From the NCBI RefSeq assembly GCF_002272015.1, contig NZ_NPBY01000046.1, forward strand, positions 62,001-126,000: a DNA stretch of 64,000 bases. The letters are read 5' to 3'. A program made the position numbers and the translations under genes. The notes beneath the pieces were generated by a model. That model saw nothing but the letters and a program-made list of their open reading frames with translations. It searched no databases and was not told where the DNA came from. This DNA comes from Paenibacillus campinasensis (GTDB lineage: Bacteria > Bacillota > Bacilli > Paenibacillales > Paenibacillaceae). Below are positions 17,271-25,982 of this stretch, piece after piece. How positions within the stretch are numbered: position 1 is the first letter of the stretch; the number at the start of each line of letters is the position of its first letter.

Positions 17271-17612
17271 TTACCGCGCTGGCTGGTTTCGAGCGCCCCA
17301 TTCACATAACTGTTCCAGCACGGGCAGCAACGTCTCGGCCTTCTCGGTGAGCCGATACTCCACCTTGGGCGGCACTTGCGGATATTCGGTCCGCTTCACC
17401 AGACCGTCCGCTTCGAGCTCCTTCAGTTGGGAACTCAGCGTTCTATACGTGATCGTTCCCAGACGTCTTTTCATTTCATTAAATCGAACGGGCTGCTGTT
17501 CTGCCAGGAGATAAAGAATCAGCATTTTCCATTTGCCCCCAATCAGGGACAACGTATAGCCAAATGGCGTTTCTTGAATATTGCCGTCACCTTTATAGTC
17601 CGCCAAACTCAT
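17271..17612 (-). CDS. HxlR-family winged-helix regulator
   Basis: 113 aa, ATG at 17612 with AAAGGA upstream. The sequence GYTLSLIGGKWKMLILYLLA, then RFNEMKRRLGTITYRTLSSQ and LVKRTEYPQVPPKVEYRLT, is the full HxlR domain. The usual N-terminal redox cysteine of YodB-like members (motif C-P just before the first helix) is absent here, with TPFGYT instead, so thiol sensing of that kind is unlikely. It is divergent from a RidA-family gene and probably controls it through the dyad in the shared intergenic region. Confidence 0.9.
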   Translation of the reverse strand: MSLADYKGDGNIQETPFGYTLSLIGGKWKMLILYLLAEQQPVRFNEMKRRLGTITYRTLSSQLKELEADGLVKRTEYPQVPPKVEYRLTEKAETLLPVLEQLCEWGARNQPAR

Positions 17613-17631
17613 CTTTACACTATCCTTTCAG

Positions 17632-17660
17632 GTAGTACCTATCATTAATGTGCGTACTAC
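17632..17660. promoter_or_regulatory. Operator-like dyad between hxlR and ridA
   Basis: GTAGTAC (17632-17638) and GTACTAC (17654-17660) are exact reverse complements separated by 15 bases, roughly two helical turns centre to centre. HxlR-family proteins bind TACT/AGTA-type inverted repeats, so this is the likely operator for both divergent genes. Confidence 0.6.
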
Positions 17661-17717
17661 TTTTTTAGTTGTGCTCAGTTTATACTAGCCTTACTTTGAA
17701 GTAAAGGAGAGAATCTG

Positions 17718-18101
17718 ATGGCTAATGTTAAAACTTATAACCATGATCTATGGGATCATGGCATCTCGCAAGGGTACAGTGTGAACGGCAACATCTACAT
17801 TTCGGGGCAATTTTCTCACGATCAGGAAGGTGCGTTTGTTGGCGAGGGAGATATCGAGCTGCAAACCCGACAGACACTGGATAATTTGGATCGCGTACTG
17901 GCGGAGTTTGGTGTCACGAAATCCAATCTCGCTTATGTGGAAATTTATTTGACCCATGCCGAGGAGCATTTCGACCCTGTGATCCGGCTCTTTAAAGAAT
18001 ACGTAGGAGAGCATCGTCCGGCTGGAAGCCTCATCGGCGTGACGTACCTCGCGTCCCCAGAGCAATGGGTCGAAATCCGTGCGGTCGCCCATACGGACTG
18101 A
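17718..18101 (+). CDS. RidA/YjgF/UK114 family protein
   Basis: 127 aa, ATG at 17718 with AAGGAG upstream. The fold landmarks are GNIYISGQFSHDQEG, QTRQTLDNLDRVLAEFG and the terminal WVEIRAVAHTD. The Arg that binds the carboxylate of 2-aminoacrylate in true RidA enzymes normally lies in an R-x-C or similar context; here the corresponding region reads HRPAGSLIGV, with R present but the downstream motif changed, so the substrate may differ. It may remove reactive enamine/imine intermediates or act in a substrate-specific detoxification controlled by the divergent HxlR regulator. Confidence 0.85.
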   Translation: MANVKTYNHDLWDHGISQGYSVNGNIYISGQFSHDQEGAFVGEGDIELQTRQTLDNLDRVLAEFGVTKSNLAYVEIYLTHAEEHFDPVIRLFKEYVGEHRPAGSLIGVTYLASPEQWVEIRAVAHTD

Positions 18102-18161
18102 TCCAAGGGTCGAAGGAGTAGCCGGAGAACGAGGCACTGATCGTATGTAAATGATCATTAG

Positions 18162-18208
18162 AAAGAGTGTTCCTATGACCAACGGAAGTGGCCATAGGAA
18201 CACTCTTT
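18162..18208. terminator. Strong bidirectional terminator
   Basis: AAAGAGTGTTCCTATG (18162-18177) and CATAGGAACACTCTTT (18193-18208) form a perfect 16-bp stem between the RidA-family gene and ger operon 2. Confidence 0.9.
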
Positions 18209-18290
18209 GTTTCGCTATAGATGTTGTAGGGGACAATCTGGCGAGGTCTATGAGTGAAGCATTCGCAGGAAGCCGGTGGCGGGCGGGTGT

Positions 18291-19529
18291 TTAATTGGCT
18301 TTCATGCCTACGCGGCGGACCTTCGACGTGATGTTGTAATCGAACGTAACCGTTTTGTAGATCTCTCGCCATTGCTCGGCTGTCTTGACATGGGTGTTCC
18401 AGTAAGACGGTTTGTGAGCCCGGAGCAACTCGCCAAAACCAAATATATCGGATTCTTGCTGCTGTGTTTTCTGCACCAGTCCCTCTACAAGTTCTGTGAT
18501 CGCTCTCTCGTTCTCTCGGCCGATCTCTTCCAGAATGGCCGAAGAATCGATCGGGACGATATCTTCGTTCTTCTCTTCCAGATTCACTTCTGTCATGGCT
18601 GTGATAATAAAATGGGGCCTGCCGTCCCGAATCTCCACCCTCGTGGTGGATTCACGGTTTGTGGCATGGATGGTGACGACCTGCGAATCCCGGATTTGAA
18701 GAATCCCGCGGTATCCAGCAGGGCTGATGCCTTTAATAACCAAATATCCGGCGATTTCAAACGGCTTGGTTACCCCGACCATTTGCGCCCCTTTAAAAAA
18801 GGCCATCCCGCTGATCTGGACGTTTTCTCCTTCCATGATCTGAATATAGGGAAGGAAGCCCTCCTGGCCTTTCTTCGATGAGTTGTTCCAAAAGGTTCCG
18901 ATATAGTTCACCGGGAATTTGCCGTGTCTGACCGCATCGTCAAGTGTAGAAGCGAGATAAAGGGTAGGCACACGCTCTAGCTTGGGCGCAGCTTCCATCA
19001 GATCCTTGGCACTGCCCTTGGACACCATCAGCCAGGCCATTCTCCGAACCTCGGGGTTACGATGCAAATAATCATTCAAGTTCTCAAGGCCTCTTCTGGC
19101 GAACTGCTCAGAGACGACAATGACACGCAGATGCCCGAAAAACAATCTTCCCGATATTTGCTGCTGCAGATTCATCAAGGCATCGTCGAGCGTATGGCCC
19201 ACAACGTCGAGAACCCAGACGGTATCCTCCGACTTCCCGCCTGTGCCGCCTCCGCCTTCCCCGGGGCCAAGCGGAATTTGCCCGGGCAGGGCGATCTGTA
19301 CAGACACCCGGATCATATCTTGGGGCGGCACGGGATATTTACCGCGCAGATGGGAGATTTCATCTTCTTGCTGCGCTGCTTCAGGCCCGGCCGTGTCCAC
19401 GGAAATTCCGAGTACGACCGCGCGTTCTTCCAGCTCCATCCGGTCCCAGCATCCGGTCAGCAAGGAAAGAATGAGCAGAGCGGCGCAGCATCTTCTCATA
19501 TTGGCGCGAGTGTAAGCATGGTTACTCAT
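18291..19529 (-). CDS. Ger(x)C family germination receptor lipoprotein, ger operon 2
   Basis: 412 aa from the ATG at 19529 with TGGAGGAA upstream; an in-frame start at 19577 lacks a site. The lipobox is LTGC (Cys27), followed by WDRMELEERAVVLGISVD, the Ger(x)C hallmark. The mature N-terminal part carries a Gly-rich insertion (GPGEGGGGTGGK). It forms a receptor with the A and B subunits encoded upstream on the same strand. It lies 41 bases after the small D-like gene and ends the operon, followed by a 16-bp-stem terminator. Confidence 0.9.
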   Translation of the reverse strand: MSNHAYTRANMRRCCAALLILSLLTGCWDRMELEERAVVLGISVDTAGPEAAQQEDEISHLRGKYPVPPQDMIRVSVQIALPGQIPLGPGEGGGGTGGKSEDTVWVLDVVGHTLDDALMNLQQQISGRLFFGHLRVIVVSEQFARRGLENLNDYLHRNPEVRRMAWLMVSKGSAKDLMEAAPKLERVPTLYLASTLDDAVRHGKFPVNYIGTFWNNSSKKGQEGFLPYIQIMEGENVQISGMAFFKGAQMVGVTKPFEIAGYLVIKGISPAGYRGILQIRDSQVVTIHATNRESTTRVEIRDGRPHFIITAMTEVNLEEKNEDIVPIDSSAILEEIGRENERAITELVEGLVQKTQQQESDIFGFGELLRAHKPSYWNTHVKTAEQWREIYKTVTFDYNITSKVRRVGMKAN

Positions 19530-19569
19530 GAATTTCCTCCAGTCTCGGTTTGAACCGTGGTTGCTCCAG

Positions 19570-19779
19570 CTAGACAAGCAGTTTGATGATCATCGCACCC
19601 GTGAAGGTCAGAACGCCAAGGGAGAGGTTGATCCAGCCCAGGACGGTTGAGGCTTTCTGTTCCTTCTTCATCTCGAACTGACCATAGTTTGTCCTGTCAA
19701 CTCCGAGATTGAACAACCCTGAAAATATCCAAATGGCGATAGCCATATACAAGTAGCCGCTGTACATTTCTCCGATCAT
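19570..19779 (-). CDS. Small two-helix membrane protein, likely D subunit of the germination receptor
   Basis: 69 aa. The ATG at 19779 overlaps the stop of the B gene by four bases (ATGA), and the ribosome site AAAAGGGGG lies inside that gene. Two membrane helices (about 7-25 and 48-67) flank a short polar loop (RTNYGQFEMKKEQKAS). Small proteins with two membrane segments encoded within or beside ger operons have been described in Bacillus as D subunits that modulate receptor function. Position, size and topology fit this role. It also resembles the CLC_0170 small-membrane-protein type as I recall it. Confidence 0.7.
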   Translation of the reverse strand: MIGEMYSGYLYMAIAIWIFSGLFNLGVDRTNYGQFEMKKEQKASTVLGWINLSLGVLTFTGAMIIKLLV

Positions 19780-20873
19780 TGTTTCTGGTTCCCCCTTTTT
19801 TTGCGCAGCAGTGATACGAGCAACAGCAGGCCCGGGTAAGCGATCGTGAGCGCGACCCCGAACTGGGTAATCAGCGCATTGATCTCATTCAACTGGACCA
19901 GGCTTTGCGGCAGCATCGCCAACAAGAACAGGAAAGGCAAAATGAAAAAGGACAGCATCCCGTGATCCTGCAGACGGAACAGCTTGCCGATGGAATAAAT
20001 CGTGAAATAGTAGCAGGAAAACAAGGAGGTGTACACCGCCGTCACCCAGACTGCGAGAAATACCGCATCCAGGCGTTCGAGGATATTCGCAGGCAGCGAG
20101 GTATCCTTTGCTAGCTCGAGGGTTGGCCACAGCAGCTTCTTGGTCTCTTCGGCACCAAAAACGCTAACCGTCGCGCTTACAACCAATACATACAAAATGC
20201 TAGTAATCAGCATCGCCAACCAGATGGAACGCATCGCCTTCTTCGGACTGCGCATAGAGGGAATGACCATCATCATGATGAAATATCCCTGGAACATGGT
20301 GGAGAGCATGAAGAAGCCTTTGACAATCCCGCTCGGCTCATTTCCCCATAACGGAAGCACGTTGACGACGTCTGCGTTTTTAAGGGACAGAGCGACGATC
20401 AGCAAGACGGGAACCAGAATGAACGGAATATAGAACGTGTGAATATAGGCAAAGGTCATTATATTTTTACGCGATGTGAAGGCAGCCAGCAGCAGCATAA
20501 CGATCACGGTCACTTCCAGCGGCGTATTCCTCAGGACCGCGGTGATGACCACCTCGCCGAACTCTCTAGCGATAAGCGAACTCAGGATGGCAAAGTAGAG
20601 AATCCAGATGATGATAATCGTTCTGGCCAGCCCTTTTCCAATCAGCTTCTCGCTGTATTCGATATACGATTCATTGGGAAAACGCATGCCCAGCCATACG
20701 ATCAGCATGGAGGCCAGGATAGATAGCGCCGCACCCAGCAAAGTGACGAGCGGCGCCCCCGCATCGGCTGCACGAACCGCAGCGAGCGGAAGGGAGAGCA
20801 CACCGACGCCGACGATGGTGCTGATTGTAATGGCCGAAGCTTGCAAGACGGTAATTTGACGTTGTTGGTCCAT
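19776..20873 (-). CDS. GerB-type spore germination permease, ger operon 2
   Basis: 365 aa, ATG at 20873, two bases after the A-gene stop, with AAAAGGGGC upstream inside the A gene. About ten membrane helices; the start (QITVLQASAITISTIVGVGV) is typical of GerB/YndE spore permeases of the APC superfamily. It is the membrane partner expected to bind the germinant. Tight coupling to the genes on both sides indicates a single transcript. Confidence 0.9.
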   Translation of the reverse strand: MDQQRQITVLQASAITISTIVGVGVLSLPLAAVRAADAGAPLVTLLGAALSILASMLIVWLGMRFPNESYIEYSEKLIGKGLARTIIIIWILYFAILSSLIAREFGEVVITAVLRNTPLEVTVIVMLLLAAFTSRKNIMTFAYIHTFYIPFILVPVLLIVALSLKNADVVNVLPLWGNEPSGIVKGFFMLSTMFQGYFIMMMVIPSMRSPKKAMRSIWLAMLITSILYVLVVSATVSVFGAEETKKLLWPTLELAKDTSLPANILERLDAVFLAVWVTAVYTSLFSCYYFTIYSIGKLFRLQDHGMLSFFILPFLFLLAMLPQSLVQLNEINALITQFGVALTIAYPGLLLLVSLLRKKRGNQKQ

Positions 20874-20875
20874 AC

Positions 20876-22507
20876 TTATTGCCCCTTTTCTCCATCAGGC
20901 TGCACGGGACTTATAATGTCTTCGCTTGCGTGGTTGACTTGATCTTTCTTTGTATCCCCCAGTCTGGATTGATCGAGCGTGTATAGAAACGATGGCCGGT
21001 TTCTCATCTTCCACAGCGGCGCACGTGTCAGCAAGTCCCGCATGCCCTGAAAGTTGCCAGGGACGAAGGGGCTCAGATACGGCACGCCGAACGAGCGGAG
21101 GGACAGCAGATGGTTCGTAACCAGAATGAGGCCGACCATCACCCCATACAAACCAAATGTGCCGGCCAGTATAATGAGCGGGAAGCGGAGGATGCGAAGC
21201 GCAAGGGCCGCATTATAGGCGGGTGTTGCAAACGAACCGATTGTGGTCAGCGCGATGATGACGACCGTAATCGGGCTTGCAAAACCGGCCGCGACCGCCG
21301 CTTGTCCAATGACGAGCACACCGACGATGGACAATGCGCCGCCGACCTGCTGCGGCAAGCGAATGGTCGCTTCCCGCAACACTTCCATCGATATTTCGAT
21401 CACAAGTACTTCGACGACTGCAGGGAAGGGGACGCCTGCGCGTCCGCCCGCTACGGCAACCGCAAATTCGGTAGGAATCAGCTCCGGATTGAACGATATA
21501 ATAGCTACGTACAGCGAAGGAAATACAAGGGAGAACACAAGCGCCACAAGACGTGAGAGCCGGATGCCGCTCATGAGCAGAAACCGCTCCGTGTAATCCT
21601 CGGCCGTCTGGTAGAACTGGCTGAATACGGTCGGAACGATCAGTGCGAGTGGAGAACCGTCTACCAGAATCGCCACCCTGCCCTCCAGAATGTTGGCCAC
21701 AACTTTGTCAGGACGCTCCGTATATTGAATTTGCGGAAACGGCGACCAGTGGTTGTCTTCGATAAACTGTTCCAAATAACCTGAGTCGAGGATGGCGTCA
21801 ATCTCAATGGCGGACAGCCGTTTCTTCACTTCTTCGACTATGCCGGGGTTGGTAACGCCTTCCATGAAGCAGATGGCTACCTTGGATTTGGTTCTCGCTC
21901 CGATCTCCATCGACTTCACTCGGAAATCGGTCGTTTGCATACGATAACGAAGCAAAGAGATGTTTGTACTAAGCGATTCGATGAACCCCTCGCGTGATCC
22001 GCGGATCACTTGCTCCGTAGCCGGCTGTTCGATCGAGCGATGGGATATTTTCCGCGTGTCGAAGATAAAAGCCTCCGGCAGCCCTTCAATGGCAATCACC
22101 GTTTGGCCGCGCAGGATGCTGTCCGTGATGATGGAAAGACTGGATTCCGCATACCCCTCACTGTGGTAAAGGGTATCATTGATAAGCGTATCTTTTAGTT
22201 GAGAAATCGGAATGTCCTCCACATCGATATGGCGAGGCCCATACTTGAGCGGCTTCAATATCGTATTGTTAATGATGGTATGGTCCGTCATATCCGTGAA
22301 GTAATACATCATCGCTTGGAACTGGCCAAATACATGGAATTCATGCGTATTGAAATCGTCATTATCCCCCAGCAGCTTCCGGATGCTGTCGGTCGTTTCC
22401 CTGAGGCTGGAGGTGATTGGGCGCTCTTGTTCCTGATTTTGGTTCGCATCCGTGGCGGCATGGTTGTTGTCAGACTTCTGGGAGCCCATCCACTTGGAAT
22501 ATGACAT
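20876..22507 (-). CDS. GerA-type germination receptor A subunit, ger operon 2 (intact)
   Basis: 543 aa from the ATG at 22507, with GGGAGTG 8 bases upstream; an in-frame start at 22528 has none. The N-terminal soluble domain contains VIRGSREGFIESLSTNISLL and QYTERPDKVVANILEG; the C-terminal half has about five to six helices with PFPAVVEVLVIEISMEVLRE and the terminal FGVPYLSPFVPGNFQGMRD. It is a full-length paralogue of the frameshifted gene at 8313 and shows what the broken one has lost. First gene of the A-B-D-C operon. I found no sigma-G promoter match as good as the one at 8257. Confidence 0.92.
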   Translation of the reverse strand: MSYSKWMGSQKSDNNHAATDANQNQEQERPITSSLRETTDSIRKLLGDNDDFNTHEFHVFGQFQAMMYYFTDMTDHTIINNTILKPLKYGPRHIDVEDIPISQLKDTLINDTLYHSEGYAESSLSIITDSILRGQTVIAIEGLPEAFIFDTRKISHRSIEQPATEQVIRGSREGFIESLSTNISLLRYRMQTTDFRVKSMEIGARTKSKVAICFMEGVTNPGIVEEVKKRLSAIEIDAILDSGYLEQFIEDNHWSPFPQIQYTERPDKVVANILEGRVAILVDGSPLALIVPTVFSQFYQTAEDYTERFLLMSGIRLSRLVALVFSLVFPSLYVAIISFNPELIPTEFAVAVAGGRAGVPFPAVVEVLVIEISMEVLREATIRLPQQVGGALSIVGVLVIGQAAVAAGFASPITVVIIALTTIGSFATPAYNAALALRILRFPLIILAGTFGLYGVMVGLILVTNHLLSLRSFGVPYLSPFVPGNFQGMRDLLTRAPLWKMRNRPSFLYTLDQSRLGDTKKDQVNHASEDIISPVQPDGEKGQ

Positions 22508-22794
22508 TTGATGATCACTCCCTGGCATCAGAGTATGTTCATCCTAAGTATTTCCACAGCGTGATATTTTTATCAATGATCGCTCGTTAAACCGAGGATT
22601 CCTCATGAAAGTCACTGCACATCGCGGGAAAAAGAGAGGTATTTGAGCTATAAGTTATTCGATTCTATGAACCAAGGAAGAAGGGGAGGGGGGCTGTTAT
22701 TTCTTAAGCAAAAATACCATTCGTATGCTTAGCGAGTTAGCGGGGTTACTTATTTCGAATTGGACTAGAGAGCACGCTTGGTGCAAGGATGCAC

Positions 22795-23403
22795 CTATAG
22801 CGATCGCTTCCAATAATAGATGGCGAGCTGGGTCCGGTCTCGAAGCTCCAGCTTATCAAGGATCAAGGATAATGTGTTGCGGACGGTTCCCTCGCTGAGG
22901 AACAGCTGCTGCGCAATTTCACGGTTTGAGCAGCCTAAAGCGACCAGCTCGAGAATGGTGGACTCGCGGGGAGTAAGTTCGGTAATCTCTTCCTTGCTTG
23001 GTCCCGTCAACGTTTTAAGAACTTTAGCATCCAGTATGGATACACCCGATGCCAGTGCGCGCAGCTGTTGGGCCATATTCGAAACATGCGTCGATTTCAG
23101 CATATATCCTTCCGCTCCGGCCAGAATGGCCAGGCGAATATTATGCTCATCCTGGAAGGTGGTGAGCATCATGATCTGTACCTGTGGCCAGCGGTTCTTG
23201 ATTGTTCGCGTTGCTTGAATTCCGTCCATGCCCGGCATGCGTATATCCATTAGGACCATATCGGGCATTAGACGCTCGCAGCATTGAATGGCTTCGGCCC
23301 CGTCATTGGCCGTTCCGATAATTTCCATATCGTTCTCCCGGCTCAAAAGCAGCTCCAGGCTTTGACAAACGAGTGGATCATCGTCAACTATAAGCACCTT
23401 CAC
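22795..23403 (-). CDS. NarL/LuxR-type response regulator
   Basis: 202 aa from the GTG at 23403, which overlaps the kinase stop codon (GTGA) and has AAAGGAG upstream. A receiver domain (VKVLIVDDDPLVCQSLELLL, phospho-acceptor Asp in LMDIRMPG, conserved Lys in GYMLKS) is followed by a LuxR helix-turn-helix (LTPRESTILELVALGCSNRE and EGTVRNTLSLILDKL). It is cotranscribed with the sensor kinase and an ABC exporter, whose expression it probably activates. Confidence 0.92.
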   Translation of the reverse strand: MKVLIVDDDPLVCQSLELLLSRENDMEIIGTANDGAEAIQCCERLMPDMVLMDIRMPGMDGIQATRTIKNRWPQVQIMMLTTFQDEHNIRLAILAGAEGYMLKSTHVSNMAQQLRALASGVSILDAKVLKTLTGPSKEEITELTPRESTILELVALGCSNREIAQQLFLSEGTVRNTLSLILDKLELRDRTQLAIYYWKRSL

Positions 23404-24509
23404 GTCAATCGCTCCTTTCTGATTGGCAATACGCATATGAGCTGAAATCCATTCCTATGATTCATCGAAATGCTTCCCCCTACAGCCTGCGCCCGTTGTC
23501 TGAGGTTGCGTAGTCCGATGCCTGGCTCGACCGTGATTTCCGGCGTCACCCCGTCATTATGCACGCTCAAGCGAATGAGATGTTCACTGCTGTCCAAGGA
23601 AACTTCGACATGCTTAGCCTTCGAGTGGCGTACGATGTTTGTCAGCGCCTCCTTCAAGCACGAGGCGAGAATGATCCAGAGGTAGGCTGGTACTTCGGAA
23701 GTATCCCCATAAACGTGCAGTTTGACCGGAAACGCTTGGAAATTTCGACAAATTTCCTCTAAATGGGCGACTCCGATAGCTCGTGCCGGTTTCAAATCAT
23801 GCACGGTTTCCCGCAGTTGCCATGAACTGGCTCTCAGACGGTTCATCGCCTGTTCCAGCATGCTGCCAGCTTGAAGGTCCCCTTCCTTTCGTAATTGTTC
23901 GTACGCCTGAAGCGCCAAGAGGGCGGCGGTCAATTCGTGACCGACATCATCATGCAGCTTGAGCGAGATCCGGTTGCGTTCCGTCAGCTCTGCGAAATGC
24001 GCGGTCTGCATGTTTGCCAGCAGCAGCTCTTCCTTGAGGCTCTCGAGCTCATACCGGTCACGTCGTTCACTGTCTGCCTCACGCCGGTAAGATGCAAGCT
24101 GCTTGGATCCGTAATGGAGGATGCCTCCAGCGAACATTGCCTGGATCAGGACAACCAATAACAAGAGCTCCACCTTAGCAAAAGCGACCACAACGACCGC
24201 AATCGGCAGAACGAACAACGGTTTATAGGCTCGCATGGCTTCAAACAAGGGGAGTGCCAAGCCGTAAGAGGCCTCTGGCCACAGCGGCATAACGGCGGTG
24301 CATACAGCCAGGTCGATCAGCGTTGTCCAAGTCGGCCATGAGAAGCGCCATCTAGCCAATGTCATATTGACCAGAACGAGCAGCAGGATCAACCCTTCAT
24401 GCCCGTTGTCGCCGATAAACCAGAGCAAGCCCAGCAGCAGCAATGCCAGGCTTCTCCATATCATATCGGCCATGCTCATCGGTTCCCAACGGTCCCTATA
24501 GCTGTGCAT
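23400..24509 (-). CDS. HisKA_3-type sensor histidine kinase
   Basis: 369 aa from the ATG at 24509, directly after AGGAGGTG. Five or six N-terminal membrane helices without an obvious extracellular domain (about 15-135) are followed by a HisKA_3 segment with the phospho-acceptor His near residue 185 (RISLKLHDDVGHELTA) and an ATPase domain (LKEALTNIVRHSKA, PGIGLRNLRQRA). Intramembrane-sensing kinases of this kind pair with NarL-type regulators. The layout resembles LnrJ (YfiJ) of the linearmycin-resistance system in B. subtilis, and DesK. Confidence 0.9.
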   Translation of the reverse strand: MHSYRDRWEPMSMADMIWRSLALLLLGLLWFIGDNGHEGLILLLVLVNMTLARWRFSWPTWTTLIDLAVCTAVMPLWPEASYGLALPLFEAMRAYKPLFVLPIAVVVVAFAKVELLLLVVLIQAMFAGGILHYGSKQLASYRREADSERRDRYELESLKEELLLANMQTAHFAELTERNRISLKLHDDVGHELTAALLALQAYEQLRKEGDLQAGSMLEQAMNRLRASSWQLRETVHDLKPARAIGVAHLEEICRNFQAFPVKLHVYGDTSEVPAYLWIILASCLKEALTNIVRHSKAKHVEVSLDSSEHLIRLSVHNDGVTPEITVEPGIGLRNLRQRAQAVGGSISMNHRNGFQLICVLPIRKERLT

Positions 24510-24558
24510 AAGCACCTCCTGGAAAGCATTCTTATTTCCTACATCGTATCATATCTTC

Positions 24559-25242
24559 CTAAGCGAGCCTTCTACGGCTTCCGATCAACAGGAAGGCAGC
24601 CGTAAACAGGATCAGAATAAGCAGCGGTGTCAGCTGATGCTTCCAAGGCCTGTTCTCTGCCGCAAGATCGATTCCATAGTGCAGCCAGTATGTGGGGACG
24701 ATCTTGCTTATGCGCTGCAGCGGTTCCGGCGAGACCTCGAGAGGGATCAGAGTCCCGCCAAGCACCGCCATGATGGAAATGATGCCGAGCATGACGGCAG
24801 CAGAAGCATCGGGATGACGGAACCAGGAACACCAAGCAAGCGAGAAGCTGATGGCGGTGAAGGCGAAGAAACAGAAGATCATCCATAATTGAAGCAGATT
24901 TCCGAGATCCGGGCCATGGTAGAGCCATCCGCCTCCAACGATCAGGATGGACTGGACGATGAGCAGCAGGGAGAAGGCCAGCAGATTTTGAGCAGTATAG
25001 GCAGCGTGTGTAATCGGTGCAACGCCGATCCGATTCAGTATTTTGTTCTTTCGGTCCTCCATAATCATATGGACCAGCTTAGAGGCGAAGAAGAGCTGCA
25101 GTATTCCGTAAAATTGAAACCCCAAAGGATAGCCGTCATAACCCCGGGGAAGCAGGATGACCACCATCGGCAGGCCGAGCAGCAAGATCAAGTTTCCCCA
25201 GCTGCGAATGCTCCGCTTTAGCGCAAAGGCGAAAATCGTCAC
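24559..25242 (-). CDS. ABC-2 type exporter permease 2
   Basis: 227 aa, start at 25242 overlapping the previous permease stop. Six membrane helices, with the ABC-2 features FFASKLVHMIMEDRKNKILN near the first cytoplasmic loop and a late amphipathic segment (VSPEPLQRISKIVPTYWLHY) typical of this family. It forms the membrane channel of the exporter together with the other permease. The next gene on the strand is the sensor kinase 50 bases on, so the exporter and two-component genes are probably one operon. Confidence 0.85.
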   Translation of the reverse strand: MTIFAFALKRSIRSWGNLILLLGLPMVVILLPRGYDGYPLGFQFYGILQLFFASKLVHMIMEDRKNKILNRIGVAPITHAAYTAQNLLAFSLLLIVQSILIVGGGWLYHGPDLGNLLQLWMIFCFFAFTAISFSLAWCSWFRHPDASAAVMLGIISIMAVLGGTLIPLEVSPEPLQRISKIVPTYWLHYGIDLAAENRPWKHQLTPLLILILFTAAFLLIGSRRRLA

Positions 25243-25982
25243 CCGAGCCTCCTCCTTCCTAGAATGAAGCTGATGATCATAAAGAACGCAGTGATTCCTG
25301 CGAGCAAGGCTAAGGATACGCCTGCCCTCGCTGCATCGCCCTCTGGCAGCATCCCGGTTACAGCCCGCTGTCCAAGCATTACCGGATTGCCGTAGGAGGA
25401 CATCCAGTTAAAAAATGCATGGTCCGGCAGCGGAAACATTAACCCCGTTAAGACAAGCAGGCCAAGCCCGATGATTTCGGACACTCGTTCAGACAGCTTA
25501 AAGCTTTTGATCGACAGTACCAAAGCCAGATGGATAAACTGCGCGAATAAGGAAAAGACGGCCAGTACGAGCAACACCCACCCGAGAGAACCCCATTGCA
25601 CCCCGAACACCCATTTCGTGAACAACACCATAACGAAGCCCTGAAGCGTGCTGAATAAGGCGCAGGCCAGGATAAGCGAAGAGGAGTAGAACGCAACATG
25701 GATCGGGAGCGAGTACGTACGCCATTTTCGCGTCTGCAGCAAATCATCGTTCAATAAACTCATAAGATAGGTGCCGCCGAAGAACTGAACCGTAAAGATC
25801 GTAATCGTTGTCATCCAATCGATGCTCGGCACCCCGTCCATCCCTTTAATCGGACCGGTGATCACCGTGCCGATGACGCTGATGATAATCAGCGGAAGGA
25901 CCAAGAGCAGCAGCTGGCCGATAGGCTCGCGAATTAAACGGAGCAGGGAGAAATAGGTCATTCTGAATAACAGCATCCTCAA
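25239..25982 (-). CDS. ABC-2 type exporter permease 1
   Basis: 247 aa, start at 25982 overlapping the ATPase stop by four bases. Six membrane helices; the first cytoplasmic loop has LLNDDLLQTRKWRTYSLPIH and the N-terminal segment RLIREPIGQLLLLVLPLI resembles LnrM/YfiM-type permeases. It is translationally coupled on both sides. It forms a heterodimeric membrane part with the product of 24559-25242. Confidence 0.85.
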   Translation of the reverse strand: MRMLLFRMTYFSLLRLIREPIGQLLLLVLPLIIISVIGTVITGPIKGMDGVPSIDWMTTITIFTVQFFGGTYLMSLLNDDLLQTRKWRTYSLPIHVAFYSSSLILACALFSTLQGFVMVLFTKWVFGVQWGSLGWVLLVLAVFSLFAQFIHLALVLSIKSFKLSERVSEIIGLGLLVLTGLMFPLPDHAFFNWMSSYGNPVMLGQRAVTGMLPEGDAARAGVSLALLAGITAFFMIISFILGRRRLG

